From positions 5,704,001 to 5,768,000 of the forward strand of contig CM082588.2 in assembly GCA_040954595.2 (NCBI GenBank): a stretch of 64,000 nucleotides of DNA, in the 5' to 3' direction. The position numbers were made by a program, and so were the translations under genes. A model generated the notes under the pieces. It did not search any database, had not been told where the DNA came from, and was given only the letters and a program-made list of their open reading frames with translations. Below are positions 37,487-53,444 of this stretch, in pieces (position 1 is the first letter of the stretch; each line of letters begins with the position of its first letter). The stretch is from Balanoglossus misakiensis (taxonomy: Eukaryota; Hemichordata).

Positions 37487-39300
37487 ATAGCAGCGCGGGA
37501 GATGAGGTAAATCCCAGAACTGGATACCTTGAACTGGGGACTGTCGAATGCTAGTATCAAACGACACTAGTGGCTGAAACTTTTGTGACCGGCGGGAGTT
37601 CAGAGCCAAGCACTTGTGCGGGCGCCCGACACACAATATACATTCGTAATCTCACTAGCAAACTACATGTACATTGTAAGAGTTGCCTATCACTCACTGT
37701 ATATGGGTGAGAAGTGACCTAAATTTGGAAGGCGGAGGGAAAATTATATTATTGCCGTTCTGTCTCCTGTGTTTGGTATATTTTATTCTTCAACTTTTAT
37801 GCATTTTCTACTGACTTTTGTACATCATGGTTATTATTTTGTCATTACTAGTAAATTTCGATAAAACAACGTACTACCTTGAATAACAATTGACAGTCAT
37901 CATCAACAAGACATCTGGGATTAGTATATTCATCTCAGAAGACATGTAGTCCAGAAGAAAAATGAATTTAAATGTTATACTAGTAGTTCACGCAATGCCG
38001 TCACAATCTTGGGAAAAACAACATCTCAAATAACAACAATGGTACATGTTTACTCGACTCTAAGGTAACTAAGAGTGAGATATACAAGAAACTATTTTAT
38101 CGCACGTTTAATTAATACCACTGCGGTATCCCAAAGGATACGAAAAAATGATTCATTATATCTCGCATTATCTTGATAAACAGTGGAAATGTCAATAGTA
38201 GCAAGAGGATGCAAGGCAGGCTATTTTACACCGAAGTAAATGATACGTCCTTAACAACGAATGCCGTCTGACATAATCTTTCAGCCTCTTGTTAGGATCG
38301 TGTTAATATGTCTCCCGTTACGACTGGCGGATGTATTGAAATAACTCGCATGGGAGAAACATACCCTTAAAACGCGGAAAACGAAACATCTCCGTGTACA
38401 TGTATTATATTACCGCTATGAATCTCTGTCGTAGGCCTACGTGATGAAGATTGTCAAATTTAGCACGAGAATCCAAACAATTATCTCCCACTCTCAGACT
38501 TATCTTGAGTTTCGTGTCTTAACAAGAGCCATGACCTTTCGCAGATCTTACCGAAGTACAGGAGCGGAAACTCACGTATGTAAACTATCGACTTGTATAT
38601 CGATTCTCACTATAGGCCTAATTCTCAATGTAGGAATTATGATGTATCATATTACCATGGCGACTTGTGTGAAAGGAAAGGAAGTGAGAGACAAAGAACT
38701 GTAGGAAATCGATAAGACTTTCTTTCATATCACTATTAATATTATCAAAACTAATATTTTATATAATAGGTAAACATGCCATGAAAAAAATCACTGTTCT
38801 GTCTATACGTTGCTATTTTCCTACACTACTGTAAAATGCTTCCAACGTGGTATGAGCTGTGTCGCGGAAATGCGTTGTTTTAAAGGCCTAATTTTGTAAT
38901 TCGTGGTACGTGTATGGCAGATTTTACACAATAAACTACTGTTTGAGATGCGCTGGAAGTTTGGTATTCTATTCGGAGATGAGTTGATTAGGATTGCACC
39001 GATTATAATGACATTTGTCGTAGACTACTCTCATGAGAGGTTCAACGTTGAAGTTGGTTGATCGAAATAATCTCGGATATACGACAAATTACAAATACAC
39101 GTTTACAGGGAAATACCAATTAAAGGGAGACGATCGTCTCATGCGCATGTGCCAAATCAGAGACTCTGGTAACAAAAATTGTACACAGTCAATGCTGTTG
39201 GAGAACATTTGGATTGGACGTAATGTTTGTAGACATGAAATTACGCACATGCGCATAAGACGATCGTTGGCCTTTAAAGTCTTACTCCAGTGGGAAACTT
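37487..39300. other. Intergenic region between mucin B and the Ig receptors
   Basis: This is 1.8 kb between convergent 3' ends. The only notable content is 38727-38831, which is homologous to 41679-41786, just beyond the stop of the second Ig receptor; it is therefore the shared 3' flank of the duplicated unit. No gene is recognised. Confidence 0.55.
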
Positions 39301-41148
39301 TTATTTCATGGAGTATGTCGAACTTGGGTGTTGCAGCTCAGCGTATGTCACTGACTCTTCTTCTTGCGAATGTGGTTGAGCAGCGGCCCTAGCACGATCT
39401 TCAACTCGACCGAGGTCAAGTTCAGCATACACCAACCCCTCAACATTTCTGTACCTTCTTTCATCATCACTGGTCATCACATCTCGTCGTTCGCTCCATT
39501 CATTGGCCTCGTTCTCGGACATGAGCCCGTCGTCGTCAACTGGCTTTGCCCTGGGTGTCTTCCGTTTGCAAACAATGGCGTACGTCACATCTACAGAATC
39601 CCCAGCGTTGTCAGAAGTTATTGGAGTTTCTCTAGGCGCGCCGACAGCAGCATATGTTGACAAATGCTCCAATTCAATTCTTTCCCCTCGATGTATGCTC
39701 CGAGGCTCTCCCCTGCCGCCAGCGTCTACTTCACCGCGGCCGCGTTCACCGAGGTCACTCCGTTCGTTTGCGGGTTCGGTTGAACCTTCCTTTTGGCGAG
39801 CTTTTCTGGAGTACATATAGCCAACGACAAGGACGACCACAACAAAGGTTAGAGCAATAGCCAAAGCCACGAGAATATAGATGACATGTTTACTTGTGTT
39901 TCCCGACTGAGGTTCCTCAACATCGGGTCGTTTTGATCCCTCGGCTACCCTGCTTCGAGCTTCGGTGCTGATTGTAGCACTGTAGCCTGACTTAGGTTTT
40001 TCAACATCGGGTCTTTTTGATCCCTCGGCTACCCCACTTTGAGCTTCGGTGCTGATTATAGCACTGTAGCCATACGTGATAGGATCGCTTGTTTTAGGAC
40101 TCGCTTCTGCTCCGCTTTCAGTAGAGTGCCTGTTGTGTACCACGATCGGGCCTATGGTACACTCTCGTTCCCGCAATATGGCAGGACCTTTCATAGAGCA
40201 CACTACAGAAGTACCATTGTCTCTCGCTGTTAAAACCCATTCATCTTCGACGAGTCCTGGCCAAGATTTGCTTAGTGTCCCGTTGATTGTTTTTCCATCC
40301 TTGTACCAGACAAGATAAATTGGCCCATTCCCTCCTTGCGCCAAACAACGTGTTCGAAGTTTTCCACCTTCTCTAAAGGTAGACACGCTCAGTTGCTCAC
40401 ATTTTGGATAATTCTCGTCCGGTGGGAAAAGAACATTAACTGTCGTGGTTTCAGATTTTGCAGCAGGTATATGCGACCCATTCATGTGCGCACGGCAATA
40501 GAATTGCCCCGTGGCATTTCTTCTGATATCCATCACTGTTAGATCATACACCCCTGTCTCAACTTGACCACATATTTCTAATTTGCCCAAAGACTTCGAG
40601 TACTTGGATCCGAAAATTGTACAATTCTTTGAAATTTGTGTGTTATTGTGAAACCAACTCACGTAGAAATGATTTTCGTCAAAGTTTTCCGGTCGACACT
40701 CCAAAGTCATGTCTTCTCCTTCGACAATTACGATTTGTTTGGTTGGCGTTTGTTGAAACCGAGGGTTTGGAATTACATTGAGGTAACCACTTCGTGACCA
40801 CAGATCGTTGTGACCATTATAATTCAGAAAACATCGGTAATAACCTTCGTCAGAAGTGCTCACATTATTCAACTTCAACGTATCGTCCTTAATGGCGGAC
40901 GTTGATAATACCACATGTTCCCCGTCGTCCTCTAATATTCTTGCACCTTGTCCAAGGCGAAAAGTATCCCAACGGAAATAGTACTCGGCATTTATCAGAC
41001 CATCGATTGCACAATTAAAGATTGCATCCTGTCCCTCTAGCACAGGTTCTCCGTTCTTTACAAAATGTAATCCTGCAGTGGCACCATTATGCAGGAGCTG
41101 ATTCAATATAATAGGCAACAAATAAAACCAATACCTGCCCGTCTCCAT
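39301..41148 (-). CDS. Single-exon Ig-superfamily receptor with four ITIM-type motifs
   Basis: One uninterrupted frame of 615 aa. A signal peptide (about 1-25) is followed by three Ig-like domains. Ig1 has C46, W60 and DEGYYRC ending at C106; Ig2 has C151, W165 and FYC at C218; Ig3 has C268, VWYKDG with W281, and VVC at C317. A Ser-rich juxtamembrane stretch contains a tandem 28-residue duplication (360-415). The TM helix is at about 421-446, ending before YSRKARQK. The tail of about 165 aa holds four matches to the ITIM pattern (S/I/V/L)xYxx(I/V/L): STYAAV (Y499), VTYAIV (Y523), LVYAEL (Y574) and VTYAEL (Y602). The last two are classical inhibitory motifs that recruit SH2-domain phosphatases when phosphorylated. 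N-glycosylation sites are frequent in the ectodomain. Lack of introns is unusual for a multi-Ig receptor. Ligand unknown; an inhibitory role is inferred from the motifs. Confidence 0.88.
   Translation of the reverse strand: METGRYWFYLLPIILNQLLHNGATAGLHFVKNGEPVLEGQDAIFNCAIDGLINAEYYFRWDTFRLGQGARILEDDGEHVVLSTSAIKDDTLKLNNVSTSDEGYYRCFLNYNGHNDLWSRSGYLNVIPNPRFQQTPTKQIVIVEGEDMTLECRPENFDENHFYVSWFHNNTQISKNCTIFGSKYSKSLGKLEICGQVETGVYDLTVMDIRRNATGQFYCRAHMNGSHIPAAKSETTTVNVLFPPDENYPKCEQLSVSTFREGGKLRTRCLAQGGNGPIYLVWYKDGKTINGTLSKSWPGLVEDEWVLTARDNGTSVVCSMKGPAILRERECTIGPIVVHNRHSTESGAEASPKTSDPITYGYSAIISTEAQSGVAEGSKRPDVEKPKSGYSATISTEARSRVAEGSKRPDVEEPQSGNTSKHVIYILVALAIALTFVVVVLVVGYMYSRKARQKEGSTEPANERSDLGERGRGEVDAGGRGEPRSIHRGERIELEHLSTYAAVGAPRETPITSDNAGDSVDVTYAIVCKRKTPRAKPVDDDGLMSENEANEWSERRDVMTSDDERRYRNVEGLVYAELDLGRVEDRARAAAQPHSQEEESVTYAELQHPSSTYSMK
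39904..40071 (-). repeat. Tandem 84-bp duplication in the juxtamembrane region
   Basis: Residues 360-387 and 388-415 of the first Ig receptor are near-identical 28-residue units (GYSA.ISTEA.S.VAEGSKRP and so on). The second Ig receptor carries only one such unit (ATISTENRSGVAEGSKRP), so the duplication happened after the two genes separated, or one copy was lost. Confidence 0.9.
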
Positions 41149-41462
41149 AACGTTTCAGTCTCCACTGGAGATGTCTGTTCAGTGTAAGGCAGCCTCACAA
41201 CGTTTTCCTTCGAACACCACAGTTAGAATAAGATAAACCCTGGTTCATTAAAACATACATTAACTGAACAAGGAAACAAAACTATAAAATCACAGGAAAC
41301 AGATGGGCCATCCTGAAGCATATAGTGACCAAGTTCCCCAACTTCCATCATAACCCCGTTAATTGAATATTTTTATGAACAACAAGGAAGTAATGATGTT
41401 ATGGAAGTTGAGTAATGTCCGAGGTCAATAAATGAACTTTAGGTAACCTGTTAGTATCGTAT
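41149..41462 (-). promoter_or_regulatory. Conserved 5' flank of the first Ig receptor
   Basis: About 235 bp directly upstream of the ATG match the 5' flank of the second Ig receptor (from 43295) almost base for base. Homology then weakens and ends near 41462 at CTGTTAGTATCGTAT. It probably contains the shared promoter and 5' UTR. The end of homology abuts the lectin-exon relic. Confidence 0.6.
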
Positions 41463-41680
41463 ATCTGGCCAGAAACCTGACATACTTAGAAATGAGGCTT
41501 TGTGCCATATGTAACTCTTGACCCTACTGTTATAAAACAGTAGGAACACTAACTACATTTGCACGAGATTTTTGATATGGGCATTTTCCTCCCCACTCGT
41601 GACGTCAGCTACCTGCCCTGAGTTTGAATCAAACTCCTGGCAACAGCTAAGAGCCTCTCGCCATGAAACCTTCCGTGGAT
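41463..41680 (-). pseudogene. Relic of a C-type lectin exon between the two Ig receptors
   Basis: This stretch is homologous to the first CTLD exon of the lectin/CCP receptor and its 3' intron (about 50462-50680), in the same orientation. Translation gives VSWREALSCCQEFDSNSG, followed by ADV and EENAHI, as in the intact exon. The N-terminal part of the exon is missing, the donor is weakened from GTAAGT to GTAGTT, and a stop codon overlaps the former junction. No partner exons are near. It is a non-functional fragment carried in by duplication. Confidence 0.85.
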
Positions 41681-41809
41681 ATCACTAATATTACCAAAAC
41701 TAATATATTACAAACATTGTGTAATAGGTAAACAAACATGACATGAAAATAATATATGTTCTGTTTATATTTTCCTACATTATTGAGACTTGACAGATTA
41801 ATAAGCTTA

Positions 41810-43294
41810 CTAACACACAAGTTCGTATGTCCCATCTTCAGAATCCCCAGCGATGTCAGAAGTTACTGGAGTTTCTCTAGGCGCGTCGACAACAGCATAT
41901 GTTGACGAATGCTCCAATTCAATTCTTTCCCCTCGATGTGTGCTCCGATGCTCTCCTCTGCCGCCAGCGTCTACATCACCGCGGCCACGTCCTCCGACTT
42001 TCCCCTGTTCGTTTACGGGTTCACCAGAACTTTTCTTTTGGCGAGCTTTTCTGGAGTACATACAACCAACGACGATGACGACCACAACTAAGATTAAAGC
42101 AATTGCCAAAGCCACGAGAATATAGATGACATATTTACTAGTGTTTCCTGACTGAGGTTCTTCAACATTGGGTCTTTTTGATCCCTCGGCTACCCCACTT
42201 CGATTTTCGGTGCTGATTGTAGCACTTGTTTTAGGACTCGCTTCTGCTCCGCTTGCAGGAGACTCCCTGTTGTGTACCAAGATCGGGCCTATGGTACACT
42301 CTCGTTCCCGCAATATGGCAGGACCTTTCATAGAGCAGACTACATGTATATAAGTACCATTGTCTCTCGCTGTTAAAACCCATTCATTTTCGACGAGTCC
42401 TGGCAAAGATTTGCTTAGTGTCCCGTTGATTCTTTTTCCATCCTTGTACCAGACAAGATAAATTGGTCCATTCCCTCCTTGGGCCAAACAATGTGTTCGA
42501 AGTTTTCCACCTTCTATATTGGTAGACACACCGAGTTGACATTTTGGATAATTCTCGTCCGGTGGGAAAAGAACATTAACTGTCGTGGTTTCAGATACTG
42601 CAACAGCTCTATGCGGATTTTTACTGTACACACGGCAATAAAATTCCCCCATGGCGTTTCTTTTAATATCCGTCAGTGTAAGATCATACTCAACATGACC
42701 ACATATTTCTAACGTGCCCAACGATTTCGATAATTTGGACTCGACGACTCTACATCTTCGTGAAATTTGTGTTTTATTGTAAAACCAACTCACGTAGAAA
42801 CGATTTTCGTCAAAGTTGTCCGGCCGACATTCAAGAGTGATGGTTTCCCCTTCAACAATTACGATTTGTTTGGGTGGCGTTTGTCGAAACCGCGGCTTTG
42901 GAATTACACTGAGGAGACCACCTCGTGACCCCAAAACCCCGTAATTATCTTCGTACAGAAAACATCGGTAATAACCTTCGTCAGTAGTCGTCACATTATT
43001 CAACTTCAACGTATCGTCCTTAATGGCGGATGTTGATAATACCACATGTTCCCCGTCGTCCTCTAATATTCTTGCAGTTTGGCCAAGGCGAAAAGTGTCC
43101 CAACGGAAATAGTTCTCGGCATTGATCAGACCATCGATTGCACAATCAAAGATTGCATCCTGTCCCTCTTCTACTGTAACATTTGCAGGTTCTCCGTTCT
43201 GTGCAAAATGCACCCTTGCAATGACACTACCATTATGTAGGAACTGAATCATAACAACTGGCAACAAATATAACCAATACCTGTCCATCTCCAT
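41810..43294 (-). CDS. Second single-exon Ig receptor, tail truncated, one ITIM-type motif
   Basis: One uninterrupted frame of 494 aa, a tandem paralogue of the gene at 39301-41148. A signal peptide is followed by three Ig-like domains (C51/C111 with DEGYYRC, C156/C220, C269/C320), a TM helix at about 388-413 and the basic stop YSRKARQK. The tail is only about 80 aa. It keeps STYAVV (Y466), which fits the ITIM pattern, and GTYELV (Y490), which lacks the required residue at -2. The stop falls five residues after that tyrosine, where the paralogue continues for about 90 more residues with two strong ITIMs. The 3' flank shows that this is a deletion (see findings). The ectodomain is intact, so the protein may still bind ligand but signal differently. 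Confidence 0.86.
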   Translation of the reverse strand: MEMDRYWLYLLPVVMIQFLHNGSVIARVHFAQNGEPANVTVEEGQDAIFDCAIDGLINAENYFRWDTFRLGQTARILEDDGEHVVLSTSAIKDDTLKLNNVTTTDEGYYRCFLYEDNYGVLGSRGGLLSVIPKPRFRQTPPKQIVIVEGETITLECRPDNFDENRFYVSWFYNKTQISRRCRVVESKLSKSLGTLEICGHVEYDLTLTDIKRNAMGEFYCRVYSKNPHRAVAVSETTTVNVLFPPDENYPKCQLGVSTNIEGGKLRTHCLAQGGNGPIYLVWYKDGKRINGTLSKSLPGLVENEWVLTARDNGTYIHVVCSMKGPAILRERECTIGPILVHNRESPASGAEASPKTSATISTENRSGVAEGSKRPNVEEPQSGNTSKYVIYILVALAIALILVVVVIVVGCMYSRKARQKKSSGEPVNEQGKVGGRGRGDVDAGGRGEHRSTHRGERIELEHSSTYAVVDAPRETPVTSDIAGDSEDGTYELVC

Positions 43295-43998
43295 AGCGTT
43301 TCAGTCTCCACTGGAGATGACTGTTCAGTGTAAGGCAGTCTCACAACGTTTTCCTTCGAACACCACAGTTAGAATAAGATAAACCCTGGTTCATTAAAAC
43401 ATACATTAACTGAACAAGGAAACAAAACTATAAAATCACAGGAAACAGATGGGCCATCCTGAAGCATATAGTGACCAAGTTCCCCAACTTCCATCATAAC
43501 CCCGTTAATTGAATATTTTTTATGAACAGCAAGGAAATTGTGATGTTTTGAAATAAAGTTAAGTTATTGACGAGGTCTCTTAATAAACTTTAGGTAACCT
43601 GTTAGTATCGTATGGGTATTTGTATTTAAAATTCCCGAAGGCATTCTAGTTGAAAAGAGAGAAGAAAAAATCTCAATATATGGACTATAAGTCGGAAGAT
43701 TTACAACTGCTCTGGAGTGCTAAAAATTAAATTTTCTGCATAATGTTTGATACATAATTTGTATACATTTTGTGATCGAAAATCACGAAAGAGATATTAT
43801 ATTTCTATGCCGCCGTAATATCCGTAACTTTCGTCTGAGAGATATGCACACATTCCTAAAATATCCACATGCCAGATATGGGACATTTTGAAAATAATCT
43901 GTAAATATTCAATGATTGCTATGTTCGCCTTGGACTGTAGAGTCGCGTATCATATACACTATTTTCTCACATTTTTTGGCACATTAAATCCTAAAACT
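43295..43998. other. Shared 5' flank of the second Ig receptor, then unassigned sequence
   Basis: The first about 235 bp are nearly identical to the 5' flank of the first Ig receptor, and detectable homology continues to about 43615. The remaining AT-rich stretch up to the lectin receptor stop holds no recognisable gene. Confidence 0.55.
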
Positions 43999-50995
<6,997 letters not shown>

Positions 50996-52556
50996 CCTAC
51001 CGAATCGGCTGGACGTTGTGTGTTGGTATCAAGGAATGCGTACGACGAGTTGATTAATACTGGGAAAAAACTTAATGGACCTGTTTCCTAAGGCTTTTCT
51101 TTTGTTCAGCGCTTCTCGAAGTGGCGAATACAAACATGTGGTTTCCGCATTGCTGTATAAGCGGAAACACCATAAAGTACACCTCTATGGAAACAGCTAA
51201 CATATATTCATAATATTTATATCTATTCCAAACATTAGTGTTTCTACAAGTTTGGTGTAATGTTCCCCCTGGAATATTCCTTATATAGAAATTTGCTATT
51301 GAAACTATACTATAAGCATGCTCAGAGCAGATGCGAGTATTTCAACAATCAAGTGATCGATTAAAATTGATCGGGACAATTGTGCACGAAAGTCCCCCAT
51401 AGTAAGTACGTCGCCATTCTATAATAGCGTGATTCAAATTAATCGACTTTACCTACATTGTAGCGTCTATCGTATCAAGATCAGTTTTTATTTAAAAGGG
51501 GCCACGATCTGCCCTCTTTCAAGTTTGACAACGAGTAGTATATTTGGTGAAAGAATATTTGTCCTCTAAGAATTTCTCCTTGGGTAGTGGCTAATTTGCA
51601 TAACAAGGTTAATAAGTGTAATACTGTCAATAAACAATTTATATTGATTGCCCATGGGCGAACTCGGGGGTGAGTGAGTGAGTGAGTGAGTGAGTGAGTG
51701 AGTGAGTGAGTGAGTGAGTGAGTGAGTGAGTGAGTGAGTGAGTGAGTGAGTGAGTGAGTGAGTGAGTGTGTCTGTGTGTGGGGGAGGGGAGAGGACGAGG
51801 CTAATGCGCCTCATTGCACGTCAAAATGCCTTTGATTATCTGCCACCACAAGCGTACGTAACGTAACAGCTGTCGATATATGATTATCCCAGCCTCCCCA
51901 CGAAACACGTCTCGCTTATCTCTAAACACGATATTCTAAAATGATGACCCAAATCAACCGAATTTATCAGCTCATTATCATCGCTGATAAATACCAGGTT
52001 CGGTTCAATTGTCGAATATCTATTTATATAATTACCGAACTCACTCATTTTTTGATACACATTTAAATTGTCTGAGGTATGGACTGCTAGTATTAACGCA
52101 TTCGGTCGTTCACTGGCTTATTGATCCCATTGCCATCTAGTTGCCACTGTCACCGATTTTGTTGCCACTCTATTCTGCAAACGTTTAAGAAGTGCTTTCA
52201 AGAAATTGGCAAAGTCACATCCATTAAAGATATCTTATTCCCATAGTTAATGTTTACAAAACCAATTTTATTCAATTGACAATTAAATTACATAAGAAGT
52301 GTTCAGAAATCACTAAACACAAAGTTTATAAACTTTCAATAAGTTATTGTTCGTCAGTGTAGATCATGTCTCACTCTTCAGTTCAACGCCATGTATGTTC
52401 TGCACATGAAGTAACTGGCGCCGGCACCATCGTGGGTGTAGTGACAATATGCGGCCTGGATTTCCCTTGCAACTTCACCAGGGGTCAGGTAATGGATGCC
52501 CTCTGCCAGTTCCGGGGGACATGTCTGCGGAAATGGGAAGGTAATGGAAACATTGG
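50996..52556. other. Intergenic region upstream of the lectin/CCP receptor
   Basis: About 1.5 kb of non-coding sequence that should contain the receptor promoter; no TATA box is obvious near the first exon. It includes the GAGT microsatellite at 51670-51768. Open frames over the microsatellite are repeat artefacts. Confidence 0.5.
51670..51768. repeat. (GAGT)n tetranucleotide microsatellite
   Basis: About 24 uninterrupted GAGT/TGAG units followed by TG-rich sequence. Confidence 0.95.
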
Positions 52557-53444
52557 TTATGGCATGGTCCCTTCATTATCGGTTGAGCGACGTTGGTTTT
52601 CGATTGTCCCGGTGACGGAGGGACAAACGTGTCCCTACACGTATAACTGCAGTGGGCTGTTCTAGCATTAACAAACGGACAGAAACTCTGATATGCAATT
52701 GAGAAAGATCCATCATCCTATATACTTACGATGTCTTTGCAGTCCAGAGTAAACCATTCCTTAGCGCCAGCTTCGGTGAACTTGATTTCGGCGTAACACG
52801 ACAGACAAAAGTCAACAGGGCCGACCACTTGTCCCTAAAGTCGAAAAAAATTGTCCTACTCTTTCAACACATATTGTTGGCAAAATATCGATGAATGTCA
52901 GGAATAAAGACGACTTTCTTTTAAAGTATAATTGTTTAATTAGTACGTGTCCACAGGCGTTGTTATTTTAATAAACCACTGGCTTTAATACACAACTGGA
53001 TGGCTTTAGAACACCAAACTTGGTCCATCTCCATGTTGACTTCCAAACGAAACAATGATTATTTTCTTAAAATGCAATAGACATGGTTAACAAAAGCTGC
53101 CATCTTACCAGATCGGTACCGGCCAATTTATCAGCTGAAATGTCGTTCCAGAGCCTTGTGTCGGTGTCCTCCATGAGGAAGCCGCTGGTGTGGTACATGT
53201 CGGGGAAGATCGCGGCAGGGGGAACGGGAGGGAGCACCGTGTATCCGTTCAACAGGTCCGGCGGGCACTCGACGTTCATGGTGACCACGGAGTTCGTCAC
53301 GTCGCTGGCACCAATCCCCATCTTCTCGTGCCAGTACATGCATGTGTCGTTGCCGATCGCATCCTTGATGTGCGGGATATCGATGAAAGCCTCGGCACAC
53401 GCCAGAACTAAGGCGGCGGAGACAAGCGTCAGGAACCCGTTCAT
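52557..53444 (-). CDS. Small secreted Cys-containing protein, family not recognised, three exons
   Basis: Exons on the minus strand: 53109-53444, 52730-52834 and, less surely, 52557-52634, all phase 0, giving 172 aa. The start MNGFLTLVSAALVLACAEAF is a clear signal peptide, so the protein should be secreted. The mature part holds DTCMYWHEKMG, VECPPDLLNGY, a Pro-rich LPPVPPAAIFPD, and in exon 2 DFCLSCYAEIKF and LDCKDI; the spaced cysteines suggest disulphides. There is no TM segment and no family signature that I recognise. The third exon adds one more Cys (HVCPS) and a polar tail, chosen because its acceptor GTGTAG and phase fit. An open frame on the opposite strand over the same ground (52366-52665) has no splice or family support. 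Exons 1 and 2 are well supported; the 3' end is uncertain. Confidence 0.6.

Noticed and set aside
51566-51814. Open frame of repeated Thr-His-Ser-Leu
   Set aside because: Translation of the GAGT microsatellite; not a gene.
52366-52665. 99-codon plus-strand open frame
   Set aside because: No family motif, no signal peptide and no splice context. It lies opposite the likely third exon of the small secreted protein.
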